Below, one piece after another: positions 1-5,826 of a stretch of 7,114 nucleotides of DNA (position 1 is the stretch's first letter; each line of letters begins with the position of its first letter). A model generated the notes under the pieces. It was not told where the DNA came from and ran no database searches. It was given only the letters and a program-made list of their open reading frames with translations. The DNA is from B16-G9 sp964400655 (GTDB lineage Bacteria; Bacteroidota; Bacteroidia; Bacteroidales; F082): NCBI GenBank assembly GCA_964400655.1, contig CAYNVN010000156.1, forward strand, positions 1 through 7,114, given 5' to 3'. A program made the translations under genes and the position numbers.

Positions 1-2
1 AA

Positions 3-44
3 AAGGATTTTTCAGCAGACGAAAGGTTCGTAAACAATATATAA
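3..44 (+). CDS. possible C-terminal tail of an upstream gene (partial)
   Basis: The third forward frame reads KDFSADERFVNNI and then a TAA stop at 42-44. The residue mix is protein-like, and the position just before a promoter region suits the end of a preceding + strand gene. Only 13 codons are visible, so neither frame nor product can be confirmed. The first frame also closes early (stop at 31-33), and the second stays open to about 120 but reads as low-complexity A/T-rich DNA. No function is proposed. Confidence 0.3.
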   Translation, partial: KDFSADERFVNNI

Positions 45-50
45 AAGAAA

Positions 51-70
51 AAAAGATATTTTTATCTTTT
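51..70. promoter_or_regulatory. A/T-rich perfect dyad upstream of the DUF2249 operon
   Basis: AAAAGATA (51-58), TTTT (59-62) and TATCTTTT (63-70) form a perfect inverted repeat. It is centred at 60.5, about 36-40 bases upstream of the start site expected from the -7 box at 86-93, which is where a class II activator would bind. It has only one G:C pair per arm and no clean T-tract on either side, so it would be a poor terminator. An operator role is inference; it does not match a binding site I can name. Confidence 0.35.
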
Positions 71-85
71 ATAATAAAAAAGTAT

Positions 86-93
86 TATTTTTG
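86..93 (+). promoter_or_regulatory. Bacteroidota-type -7 promoter element (TATTTTTG)
   Basis: TATTTTTG matches the Bacteroidota -7 consensus TAnnTTTG exactly. No good TTTG element stands 19-21 bases upstream; that space is taken by the dyad at 51-70, which may mean the promoter needs an activator. The leader to the ATG at 150 would be about 50 nt. Confidence 0.55.
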
Positions 94-149
94 CCGCGTA
101 ATTATTAGCAGTAACTTTTAATTTTTTGCAAAAACGTAACAACATAAAA

Positions 150-965
150 ATGAAAATAAGTGCCAAAACAAAAGTTTCAAAACTAATTGATGCCAACGAA
201 AAAACCATTGATGTCATCAGTTCGGTCAATAAGCATTTCCGGAAACTGAAGAATCCGTTTTTACGAAAAGCGCTGGCCCCGCGGGTAACCCTGTCGGAAG
301 CTGCCAGAATCGGAGGAGTTCCGGTATGTGTACTCATTGATAAATTATTAGCCATAGGCTTTGAAATGGAGAGCGACTGCGGTTGTGAAGCCGCCTCACC
401 AAAAGATAAATACAGATTAGAAGACAAACCCACAAAAATGAAAAAAGAAAAAGTAATAGAGATGGACGTGCGTCCTACCCTTGCACAGGGTATCGACCCG
501 TTTGAAGCCATTATGGCAAAATTAAAAACCATGGCTGACGATGAAACCCTGATGATCATCAACACCTTTGAACCCATCCCCTTATTGAACATCCTCAAGA
601 AAAAAGGATATGAATACGAAACGGTTCGTCCGGAAAACGGCATCGTTCATACTTATCTTGAAAAAGCCCAGGGGGAAGTTAAACCCCCGGAGCCCAAAAA
701 GGAGCATTTTGACGAAGCGGATTTTAAACAGATGGAACAACGTTTTGCCGGCAAAATGACCGAAATTGACGTTCGCGACCTTGAAATGCCCATGCCCATG
801 GTTACCATTCTCAACGAAATAGAGAAAATCGAACCGGGTCACGCATTGTATGTTCACCACAAAAAACTGCCGCAATATCTGATTCCCGAAATGGAAGACA
901 GAGGCTATAAATGGGTTTCAGAAGAGATTGACGATTCCAATATCAAACTGATAATTTTTAAATAA
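150..965 (+). CDS. DUF1858 and double DUF2249 domain protein
   Basis: A predicted soluble cytoplasmic protein of 271 aa. Residues 1-70 resemble the DUF1858/ScdA-N type helical domain (CVLIDKLLAIGF). Two DUF2249 domains follow, at about 103-172 (starts EMDVRPTLAQGIDPFEAI) and 204-270 (starts EIDVRDLEMPMPMVTILNEI). DUF2249 is a small fold related to TusA/SirA; such domains often sit near haem-copper oxidases, hemerythrin/YtfE-type repair proteins and denitrification genes, but their biochemical role is not established. A D-C-G-C-E motif (Cys77, Cys79) joins the first two domains and could bind metal or be redox active. I chose the ATG at 150 because the longer reading starts at a TTG (126) within a T-run and adds residues unlike the family. 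The stop overlaps the next ATG by one base (TAATG at 963-967), which implies translational coupling. Confidence 0.8.
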   Translation: MKISAKTKVSKLIDANEKTIDVISSVNKHFRKLKNPFLRKALAPRVTLSEAARIGGVPVCVLIDKLLAIGFEMESDCGCEAASPKDKYRLEDKPTKMKKEKVIEMDVRPTLAQGIDPFEAIMAKLKTMADDETLMIINTFEPIPLLNILKKKGYEYETVRPENGIVHTYLEKAQGEVKPPEPKKEHFDEADFKQMEQRFAGKMTEIDVRDLEMPMPMVTILNEIEKIEPGHALYVHHKKLPQYLIPEMEDRGYKWVSEEIDDSNIKLIIFK

Positions 966-2260
966 TGCAAGTTGGATTAAGTACTCAGAATGCCCCGTCG
1001 GTTTGGGTGGTTGCTCCCCATTACCTTGTTGGTACGGTGAGTTTTATACTGGCATCGGTATTAATGGTTATTCATTATGAAGATTTGCTGAATTACCACC
1101 TCACCCCTACCCTTATAGCAATTACCCACCTGATAATTCTGGGATGGGTTTCAATTGTTATTTTCGGTGCCTTGTACCAGCTTATTCCGGTGGTAATGGA
1201 GGTTAAAATATACAGTGAGAAACTGGCCTATGCAACGCTTGGCGTTATGGTTACGGGGCTGATATTTTTAATTACCGGCTTTTTAAAATTTGAGTTCAAG
1301 GCATCGTTTGAAGTAATAACCGGCGCATCGTTTGTTATTGCCGGAGTCGTTATGTTTGCTTTTAACACCCTTAAAAGTGCTGCCGCTTCGCAGAAAAAAA
1401 GCATCAGCCGGCTTTACATTATTGCTTCAGGCTTATACCTCCTGCTCAACGTATCGCTGGGCTTGTTCATGGTACTCAACATGTCGTACAACTGGCTGGC
1501 TACCGCTCATACCGAATTTTTAAAAGCACACCTTGTGGTAGGATTAATCGGCTGGTTTTTAATGCTTATAATAGGTGTTGCCGCCCGGCTACTGCCCATG
1601 TTCCTTATCGTTCATAAACTTAAAGAGGTATATTTAAAATGGGGATTTTATCTGCTTAACAGCGGTATCCTTTTGTCATTTACGTTGGTTTGGATACCCG
1701 AATATCCCAAAGAGCTGTTTGCTGCAGCATTGATATTGATATTGGCAGGGCTTATACTGTTTTTACTTTTTAGTTACGATGTTTTTTCGAAACGGATGCG
1801 CAAAAAACTGGACAGCGGCATGAAACCGACAGCCATTGCATTAATTATGTTCGCCCTGAGTCTGATAGCTTTTGCAGCCGTTTATGCGGGAAACGATTTT
1901 TTCGGACTTCCGGCAGGCCGGCTTGAAATTGTAGCTGGAATATTAATGATTTACGGTTTTTTTACCGGTATTATTTTGGGTCAGACTTACAAAACTTTAC
2001 CCTTTATTATTTGGTTGTTCCACTATCAAAAGCTGGTGGGCCGGCAAAAAACACCACTACCCGGTGAATTGTTCAACGAAAAATTTGTATCGGTTCATAC
2101 CTGGACGTTTGTAATAAGTGTGGTACTTTTTGTTGCCGGATTACTTTTTTCTATTCAAATTGTTGTACTGTCGGCAACCGCCACCATGCTACTGACCAGT
2201 ATGATTTACGGATACAATTCATCAAAAATGATATTTCACAAAAAACAAACAATAAAATGA
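965..2260 (+). CDS. 12-helix haem-copper-oxidase subunit I-like / NnrS-like membrane protein
   Basis: An inner-membrane protein of 431 aa with about 12 hydrophobic helices (roughly 19-37, 48-77, 88-106, 113-135, 148-171, 185-205, 223-244, 250-271, 288-308, 319-350, 377-416). Two segments carry the pattern of the haem-copper oxidase/NnrS superfamily: THLIILGW with His55, and KAHLVVGLIGW with His189, followed by R-L-L-P-M-F. His19, His182, His217 and His353 are other candidate ligands. The HH pair and the HxH triplet that bind CuB and haem in true oxidases are not visible, so this is probably not a terminal oxidase. NnrS-type proteins bind haem and copper and protect against nitric oxide stress; a similar role here is inferred. 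It is coupled to both neighbours, sharing TAATG upstream and ATGA (2257-2260) downstream. Confidence 0.75.
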   Translation: MQVGLSTQNAPSVWVVAPHYLVGTVSFILASVLMVIHYEDLLNYHLTPTLIAITHLIILGWVSIVIFGALYQLIPVVMEVKIYSEKLAYATLGVMVTGLIFLITGFLKFEFKASFEVITGASFVIAGVVMFAFNTLKSAAASQKKSISRLYIIASGLYLLLNVSLGLFMVLNMSYNWLATAHTEFLKAHLVVGLIGWFLMLIIGVAARLLPMFLIVHKLKEVYLKWGFYLLNSGILLSFTLVWIPEYPKELFAAALILILAGLILFLLFSYDVFSKRMRKKLDSGMKPTAIALIMFALSLIAFAAVYAGNDFFGLPAGRLEIVAGILMIYGFFTGIILGQTYKTLPFIIWLFHYQKLVGRQKTPLPGELFNEKFVSVHTWTFVISVVLFVAGLLFSIQIVVLSATATMLLTSMIYGYNSSKMIFHKKQTIK

Positions 2261-2577
2261 TACAGAAAGATTTTTCGCCTGAAGAGGCCAAGGTACTCGA
2301 AGTTTTAAAACAGGTTCCCGACCCCGAAGTAGAGGTTAATATTGTTGATCTCGGCCTTATTTATCTTGTGGATAAAAACGACGATGCAAAAACCATCACC
2401 ATCGACATGACGCTTTCCACACCGGGATGTCCGGTTGGAGACTCCATCATTCAACACGTACAAACCATTTTGGAAATAACCTATCCCGATTATGAGGTTA
2501 ATGTCAATTTGGTTTGGGAGCCGCAATGGACACCCGAGTTAATATCGGAAGAAGGACGTGCCCAGTTAAATCGTTAA
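2257..2577 (+). CDS. MIP18-family (DUF59) iron-sulfur cluster assembly factor
   Basis: This 106-aa protein is about the usual length of stand-alone MIP18/DUF59 proteins (relatives: SufT, PaaD). Family marks are V-P-D-P-E-V at 20-25, N-I-V-D-L-G-L-I-Y at 28-36, and the T-P-G-C-P-V-G-D loop with invariant Cys58. Family members help deliver or mature Fe-S clusters. Sitting between a putative haem/copper membrane protein and an Rrf2 regulator, it probably serves Fe-S repair or maturation during the same stress; that link is inferred. The start shares ATGA with the previous stop. The C-terminal W-E-P-Q-W-T-P-E-L-I-S segment is typical of the family, so the gene appears complete. Confidence 0.88.
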   Translation: MIQKDFSPEEAKVLEVLKQVPDPEVEVNIVDLGLIYLVDKNDDAKTITIDMTLSTPGCPVGDSIIQHVQTILEITYPDYEVNVNLVWEPQWTPELISEEGRAQLNR

Positions 2578-2579
2578 AC

Positions 2580-3014
2580 ATGTTTACCAGGTCAACGGAA
2601 TATGCATTAAGGGCAGTGGTTTTTCTTGCCAGAAACACTTCGGAAGAGGTGCGTTTCGGGCGAAAATCCATTGCCTTGCAACTTGGTTTTCCGGAGCCTT
2701 ATCTTGCCAAAATATTGCAACATTTGGTACGAAGCGGGATAATACAATCGGCAAAGGGACCAAACGGAGGTTTTTACGCCACCCGGAAAACCCTTGACAT
2801 TTCGTTGCTGGACATTATTGATGCCAACGAGGGACTGGCATTTTTTAAACGTTGCGGATTAGGTCTTGTTGAGTGCAACGACCAACGCCCATGCCCCATT
2901 CATAATGAATACGGCGTTTTTCGGGAAGGTTTGTACAAAACCCTTTCCGAGAAAAAAGTTAAAGATGTATTAAACGATCTGGAAGCCGGTATTGCTTTTA
3001 TGGATTTTATATAA
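2580..3014 (+). CDS. Rrf2-family Fe-S transcriptional regulator
   Basis: A 144-aa DNA-binding regulator. The N-terminus MFTRSTEYALRAVVFLA is the classic Rrf2 opening. A winged helix covers about 1-70, with a recognition segment near 37-50 (FPEPYLAKILQHLV) and the wing at S-A-K-G-P-N-G-G-F-Y (57-66). Cys92, Cys99 and Cys105 (C-x6-C-x5-C) match the cluster ligands of the IscR/NsrR/RsrR group, so it probably senses NO, oxygen or Fe-S status through an Fe-S cluster. The ATG at 2580, two bases after the previous stop, is preferred. An in-frame TTG at 2514 would add 22 residues unlike the family and overlap the DUF59 gene by 64 bases. As last gene of the operon it may autoregulate the promoter near 86; which Rrf2 subtype it is cannot be decided here. 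Confidence 0.88.
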   Translation: MFTRSTEYALRAVVFLARNTSEEVRFGRKSIALQLGFPEPYLAKILQHLVRSGIIQSAKGPNGGFYATRKTLDISLLDIIDANEGLAFFKRCGLGLVECNDQRPCPIHNEYGVFREGLYKTLSEKKVKDVLNDLEAGIAFMDFI

Positions 3015-3049
3015 CGCTTACTCCAAAAGCGGTTTGGGCGTTATTTTTT
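3011..3049 (+). terminator. intrinsic terminator of the DUF2249-to-Rrf2 operon
   Basis: ATAACGC (3011-3017) pairs with GCGTTAT (3038-3044), and inside it CCAAA (3023-3027) pairs with TTTGG (3033-3037) around the loop AGCGG, leaving a 5-nt bulge at 3018-3022. A run of T follows (3044-3049). The hairpin begins inside the stop codon of the Rrf2 gene and lies almost wholly within the 3' end of the convergent lipoprotein gene. No T-tract exists for the opposite direction, so it should act only on + strand transcripts. Confidence 0.7.
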
Positions 3050-4097
3050 CAATTCCCACATAGTACAAATCGTAACCGCCTGCTCCGCCGGGCCTGTTGG
3101 ATGAAAAGATCATCAAATCGTTTTCAAATTGAAACACCTGTACCACCACAGGCCGGAATTCATCATATTCCGTATTGACTTTATCGCCAAAATTCACCGG
3201 CTCAAGCCATACTCCGTTTTCAAACTTTGAATAATAGAGGTCGTATCCGCCGAAACCACCCGGCCGGTCGGAAGCAAAAACCATAAACTGCCCGTTAACA
3301 AACGGACAACGATCGTTGTATTCTGAATTTAATACCCCAACCTTAATTTTCTCATAATTATTATCCGAAGAAAGAAAATCAAGAAATGTAAGGGTATCGG
3401 GGATATCAATTTTGCAAATATCCGACTTTCCGTTTTCGCCGGTCTGGTCGAAATACATTTCGGTAAAATTATCAGGAATCAGTTGCCAGTCGTCAAGGGT
3501 TAAAACGTCGGGGCTGTAAAAGGAGATGTATTGCTGTTGCTTTGCATCGCCAAGAAATGCAATGGTATCAGGCCCCACAACTTCAAAAACAGTACTGTCA
3601 TCCGGCGAAATGTAATAAACAAATTCAGAATGAAAACAGTAACTTCCCGAATTGGTAGAATAGGCTAAAAAGTCAATCCTGCTATGTTGTTGGCTGATCA
3701 TGGTATCAAAACCAATGGCATAAGGGGCAAACTGATTACCGGCTTTATCAACGGCTGCTAACAATTTAGAGGAATGGTATGAATCCTCAATCCATTCGTT
3801 TGTTTCATCGGTTATCTGCAAAGTTCCCGTTTCCATATACCACACCGCATAAAAATTTCCGTCATAGATGTCAAAATTATCACCAAGCGAACTACGGCTG
3901 GAAGAAAATATCAGTTTTTTGCCAAAATGAACTTCCGGCAAAGCCGAATTATAATCATCATATTTTGAATTTACATCCGTAAAGTTAACGGCGGTTTCCG
4001 GAAACCATGCTTCCGAATATTTAAACTTTGAACCGGGACATCCCGTTAAAACAAATAAAAAGGAGATAACAACAAAACCAAAAATGAACTTTTTCAT
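3018..4097 (-). CDS. PD40 beta-propeller repeat lipoprotein
   Basis: A 359-aa exported lipoprotein. The N-terminus MKKFIFGFVVISFLFVLTGC is a type II signal peptide with lipobox L-T-G-C and lipidated Cys20. PD40/WD40-like repeats are clearest at the C-terminus: FASDRPGGFGGYDLYYSKF (274-292) and FSSNRPGGAGGYDLYYVGIE (331-350). A weaker copy is at 60-78 (KKLIFSSSRSS, then D-I-Y). In Bacteroidota such repeats occur in periplasmic or outer-membrane proteins, often beside beta-barrel genes and in gliding or type IX secretion settings, but nothing here ties it to those pathways. It follows the beta-barrel gene by 68 bases with no obvious terminator between, so co-transcription is likely. The C-terminal codons overlap the terminator of the convergent operon; the two stop codons are 3 bases apart. 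Confidence 0.78.
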   Translation of the reverse strand: MKKFIFGFVVISFLFVLTGCPGSKFKYSEAWFPETAVNFTDVNSKYDDYNSALPEVHFGKKLIFSSSRSSLGDNFDIYDGNFYAVWYMETGTLQITDETNEWIEDSYHSSKLLAAVDKAGNQFAPYAIGFDTMISQQHSRIDFLAYSTNSGSYCFHSEFVYYISPDDSTVFEVVGPDTIAFLGDAKQQQYISFYSPDVLTLDDWQLIPDNFTEMYFDQTGENGKSDICKIDIPDTLTFLDFLSSDNNYEKIKVGVLNSEYNDRCPFVNGQFMVFASDRPGGFGGYDLYYSKFENGVWLEPVNFGDKVNTEYDEFRPVVVQVFQFENDLMIFSSNRPGGAGGYDLYYVGIEKITPKPLLE

Positions 4098-4165
4098 TGA
4101 TAAGTATTTAAAAGAAATTTCAATAATAATGACAGAAGAAAAACTAAATGGTTGCTGCCTAACGA

Positions 4166-4810
4166 TTAAAATCCCGGATAAAAACCACCGAAACCTCCCA
4201 TGCCCATAGCAGGATTATGAAAGCCCGGATTCATCATTCCTCCGTTATAATAATAAGGGTTATAATTCCTTTTATCGTACGAAAAAGCCGCATTAATCTC
4301 AAACTTATCGGTCACCTTATAATTTAGATTGATCATCACACCCTCGTTGCTCATATCCAAAGCATGCGGATTTATTTTCTCCTGCCGGGGCTGCCGGCTA
4401 AGGTTAAACGTTTTATATCCCATTGCCGAAATGGAGATTTTTTCATTTATCCGATAATCTCCTTTTACATAAACCGTCCCGTAATGTTGAGGAGCATTAC
4501 CAAACATTACGCTTTCGGCACCACCTCCGGCAAAAAAAGCCGAATATCCCATTCCGGCACTCACGGAAAGTTTTTTTGTCACAGGAGCTGATAACTCCGG
4601 CATTATCCATGAACCGAATGTATTAACTCCCGGCGCAAAAGATGCAAATGAACTTCCGAGCGAAACCCTCACCTTAGGATTGAACCCGGTTACATTTTCA
4701 GAAGAGGCTTTGTTTATCAGTACATTATCACCAATCTGCTGCGAATAACCCATGAACGGTAACGCAACCGACAGCAATAATAAAACCATTATGTAAAACA
4801 CCTTATTCAT
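4166..4810 (-). CDS. putative small outer-membrane beta-barrel protein
   Basis: A 214-aa protein with a clear signal peptide (MNKVFYIMVLLLLSVALPFMGYSQ, cut near residue 23 or 24). The mature part alternates polar and hydrophobic residues and has regular glycine and aromatic turns (KLSVSAGMGYSAFF, KISISAMGYKTF, KFEINAAFSYDKRNY), as expected of transmembrane beta strands; the length fits about 8 strands. The last 32 residues (183-214) are a low-complexity tail rich in N, P, G, M, Y and F, ending in F-Y-P-G-F. The specific family is not recognised. I start at the ATG at 4808-4810; the codon before it (4811-4813) reads TTG and would lie almost at the transcription start. It probably leads a two-gene transcript with the PD40 lipoprotein. 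Confidence 0.68.
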   Translation of the reverse strand: MNKVFYIMVLLLLSVALPFMGYSQQIGDNVLINKASSENVTGFNPKVRVSLGSSFASFAPGVNTFGSWIMPELSAPVTKKLSVSAGMGYSAFFAGGGAESVMFGNAPQHYGTVYVKGDYRINEKISISAMGYKTFNLSRQPRQEKINPHALDMSNEGVMINLNYKVTDKFEINAAFSYDKRNYNPYYYNGGMMNPGFHNPAMGMGGFGGFYPGF

Positions 4811-4817
4811 CAAGTGG

Positions 4818-4825
4818 CAAAGTTA
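4818..4825 (-). promoter_or_regulatory. -7 promoter element (TAACTTTG) for the beta-barrel gene
   Basis: On the - strand TAACTTTG is an exact TAnnTTTG match, ending 7 bases before the ATG at 4810. Transcription would start about 3-6 bases downstream of the element, leaving a leader of only a few bases. A TTTG element at the usual upstream distance is not evident. Confidence 0.55.
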
Positions 4826-4939
4826 CCAAAAACATTTAATTATTACCTAATGAAAATAAGCCAATTTACAAGATAAAAAGAAGTATCGGTTTAAGGGTAA
4901 TGATTCAATAAAAAAGTAAAAAAAAACTGTTAATGCTGA

Positions 4940-4977
4940 TTTCGTTTCGTTTTTTTTCGTTACTTTGCTTAACGAAA
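4940..4977 (+). promoter_or_regulatory. substrate-gene promoter with TTTCGTT repeats and an inverted repeat
   Basis: TTACTTTG at 4960-4967 matches the TAnnTTTG element at 7 of 8 positions and lies about 42 bases before the ATG at 5009. Around it TTTCGTTA (4955-4962) and TAACGAAA (4970-4977) form a perfect 8-base inverted repeat spaced by 7. Two more direct TTTCGTT copies lie upstream at 4940-4946 and 4945-4951. A protein bound to the inverted repeat would cover the -7 box, which is typical of repression. The binding protein is unknown. Confidence 0.5.
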
Positions 4978-5008
4978 TGTAATTAATAACTATTTTAATA
5001 ATTTACTC

Positions 5009-5752
5009 ATGAAAAAATTTACATTATTTTTAATTTCGATTTTTGCAATAGGGTCGTTAATGGCACAACAGGCAACAGGCCCTTCCGTTTCCTACGGTAA
5101 TATGGGAAGTTCGGCTATGGTTATTTATTCACAAATGACTCCTTACGGAGGCGTTGTAGCTTCGCAAAAATTTACCGACCTTGGTAACAAAACCGCACAG
5201 GTGGCAGATGATTTTACCATTGATATAAGTAAAGTATGGCAAATCTCGTCCATAAACATATTAGGTAATTACTTTAACGGATCGGGTACTGCAGATGCTT
5301 TTACAGTTCAAATATTTGCCGACAGTAACGGGGTACCGGCTTCAACTCCGTTGTACGAACAAACAGGACTGTCATATAGTGAAACCTCAGGTAATTACTC
5401 AATAAGCCTTAGCTCTGACATTGTTTTACATGGCGGACATTACTGGTTATCGGTATTTGCAGAAATGGATTATGCCGGCAAAGGCCAATGGGGCTGGGCC
5501 TGGGAAGGTTTACCACAAGACGGAAATGTAATGTCAAACAGAGATCCTGATCAGGTATTAGGAGGAAGTTGGCCGACAACATGGGAACCGGGAACGAACA
5601 CCTGGCCAAACGCAGCCGTTTTAGACCTCTGTTTTCAATTAAACGGTTCAGAAATAGCAGCTGCAGTACCGGTATCGAACTGGGCCATTATCTTTGGTGT
5701 TCTTCTTATTGGAATCTTTATGACTGTAAGATACAGAAGAAGCCTTGCATAG
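5009..5752 (+). CDS. secreted protein with exosortase-type C-terminal sorting signal
   Basis: A 247-aa protein, probably the substrate of the exosortase encoded next. The N-terminus MKKFTLFLISIFAIGSLMAQ is a Sec signal peptide, cut near Ala19 or Gln20. The mature domain (about 22-213) looks like a beta sandwich (QVADDFTIDISKVWQISSIN, then V-Q-I-F-A-D-S-N-G-V-P and G-G-H-Y-W-L-S-V-F); similar layouts occur in secreted Bacteroidota proteins, but I cannot name the family. Six tryptophans fall within residues 161-199. The C-terminus is a three-part sorting signal: V-P-V-S-N-W at 220-225, a hydrophobic helix (226-240), and R-Y-R-R at 241-244, ending S-L-A. This layout parallels PEP-CTERM and IPTL-CTERM signals, so the protein is expected to be cleaved near the motif and transferred to a surface acceptor. 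It lacks the type IX secretion C-terminal domain. A strong terminator follows 15 bases after the stop. Confidence 0.75.
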   Translation: MKKFTLFLISIFAIGSLMAQQATGPSVSYGNMGSSAMVIYSQMTPYGGVVASQKFTDLGNKTAQVADDFTIDISKVWQISSINILGNYFNGSGTADAFTVQIFADSNGVPASTPLYEQTGLSYSETSGNYSISLSSDIVLHGGHYWLSVFAEMDYAGKGQWGWAWEGLPQDGNVMSNRDPDQVLGGSWPTTWEPGTNTWPNAAVLDLCFQLNGSEIAAAVPVSNWAIIFGVLLIGIFMTVRYRRSLA

Positions 5753-5767
5753 ACATTATTTTCATTC

Positions 5768-5808
5768 ATATAAAAAAAGCCACTTTATTCGAGTGGCTTT
5801 TTTTATAT
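5768..5808. terminator. strong intrinsic terminator between substrate and exosortase genes
   Basis: The arms ATATAAAAAAAGCCACT (5768-5784) and AGTGGCTTTTTTTATAT (5792-5808) are perfectly complementary over 17 bases around the 7-nt loop TTATTCG. With a G/C core (GCCACT), a T7 tract after it on the + strand and an A7 tract before it, it has the form of a bidirectional terminator. No opposing gene lies nearby, so its main effect should be on transcription leaving the substrate gene, limiting read-through into the exosortase. Confidence 0.9.
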
Positions 5809-5826
5809 TAACCAAATTTTTTTGCA

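Noticed and set aside
126..149. TTG start extending the first gene by 8 residues
   Set aside because: The TTG is part of a T-run in the leader; the ATG at 150 gives the domain start expected for the family.
62..643. 193-codon open frame on the - strand
   Set aside because: It is antisense to the DUF1858/DUF2249 gene, has no recognisable protein features and starts inside a well-supported coding region.
965..2260. Full catalytic cbb3-type oxidase or NO reductase subunit
   Set aside because: The paired HH and the HxH ligand sets are not visible, and the protein is shorter than catalytic subunits of those enzymes.
2514..2579. TTG start extending the Rrf2 regulator by 22 residues
   Set aside because: The extension overlaps the DUF59 gene and precedes the classic Rrf2 N-terminus beginning at the ATG at 2580.
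4811..4813. TTG start adding one Met to the beta-barrel protein
   Set aside because: The ATG at 4810 is next to it, gives a normal signal peptide, and leaves room for at least a minimal leader.
5666..5752. Type IX secretion C-terminal domain or canonical PEP-CTERM on the secreted protein
   Set aside because: The tail has a true hydrophobic helix followed by R-Y-R-R, unlike the beta-rich type IX domain, and it lacks the Pro-Glu-Pro motif.
5569..5811. 80-codon + strand frame overlapping the end of the secreted protein gene
   Set aside because: It runs through the terminator hairpin, ends in low-complexity codons and lies in another frame of a well-supported gene.
5817..5824. TTTTTTTG just before the exosortase start as a promoter element
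   Set aside because: It lacks the TA of TAnnTTTG and is only 2 bases from the ATG, which would place the transcription start at or inside the coding region.
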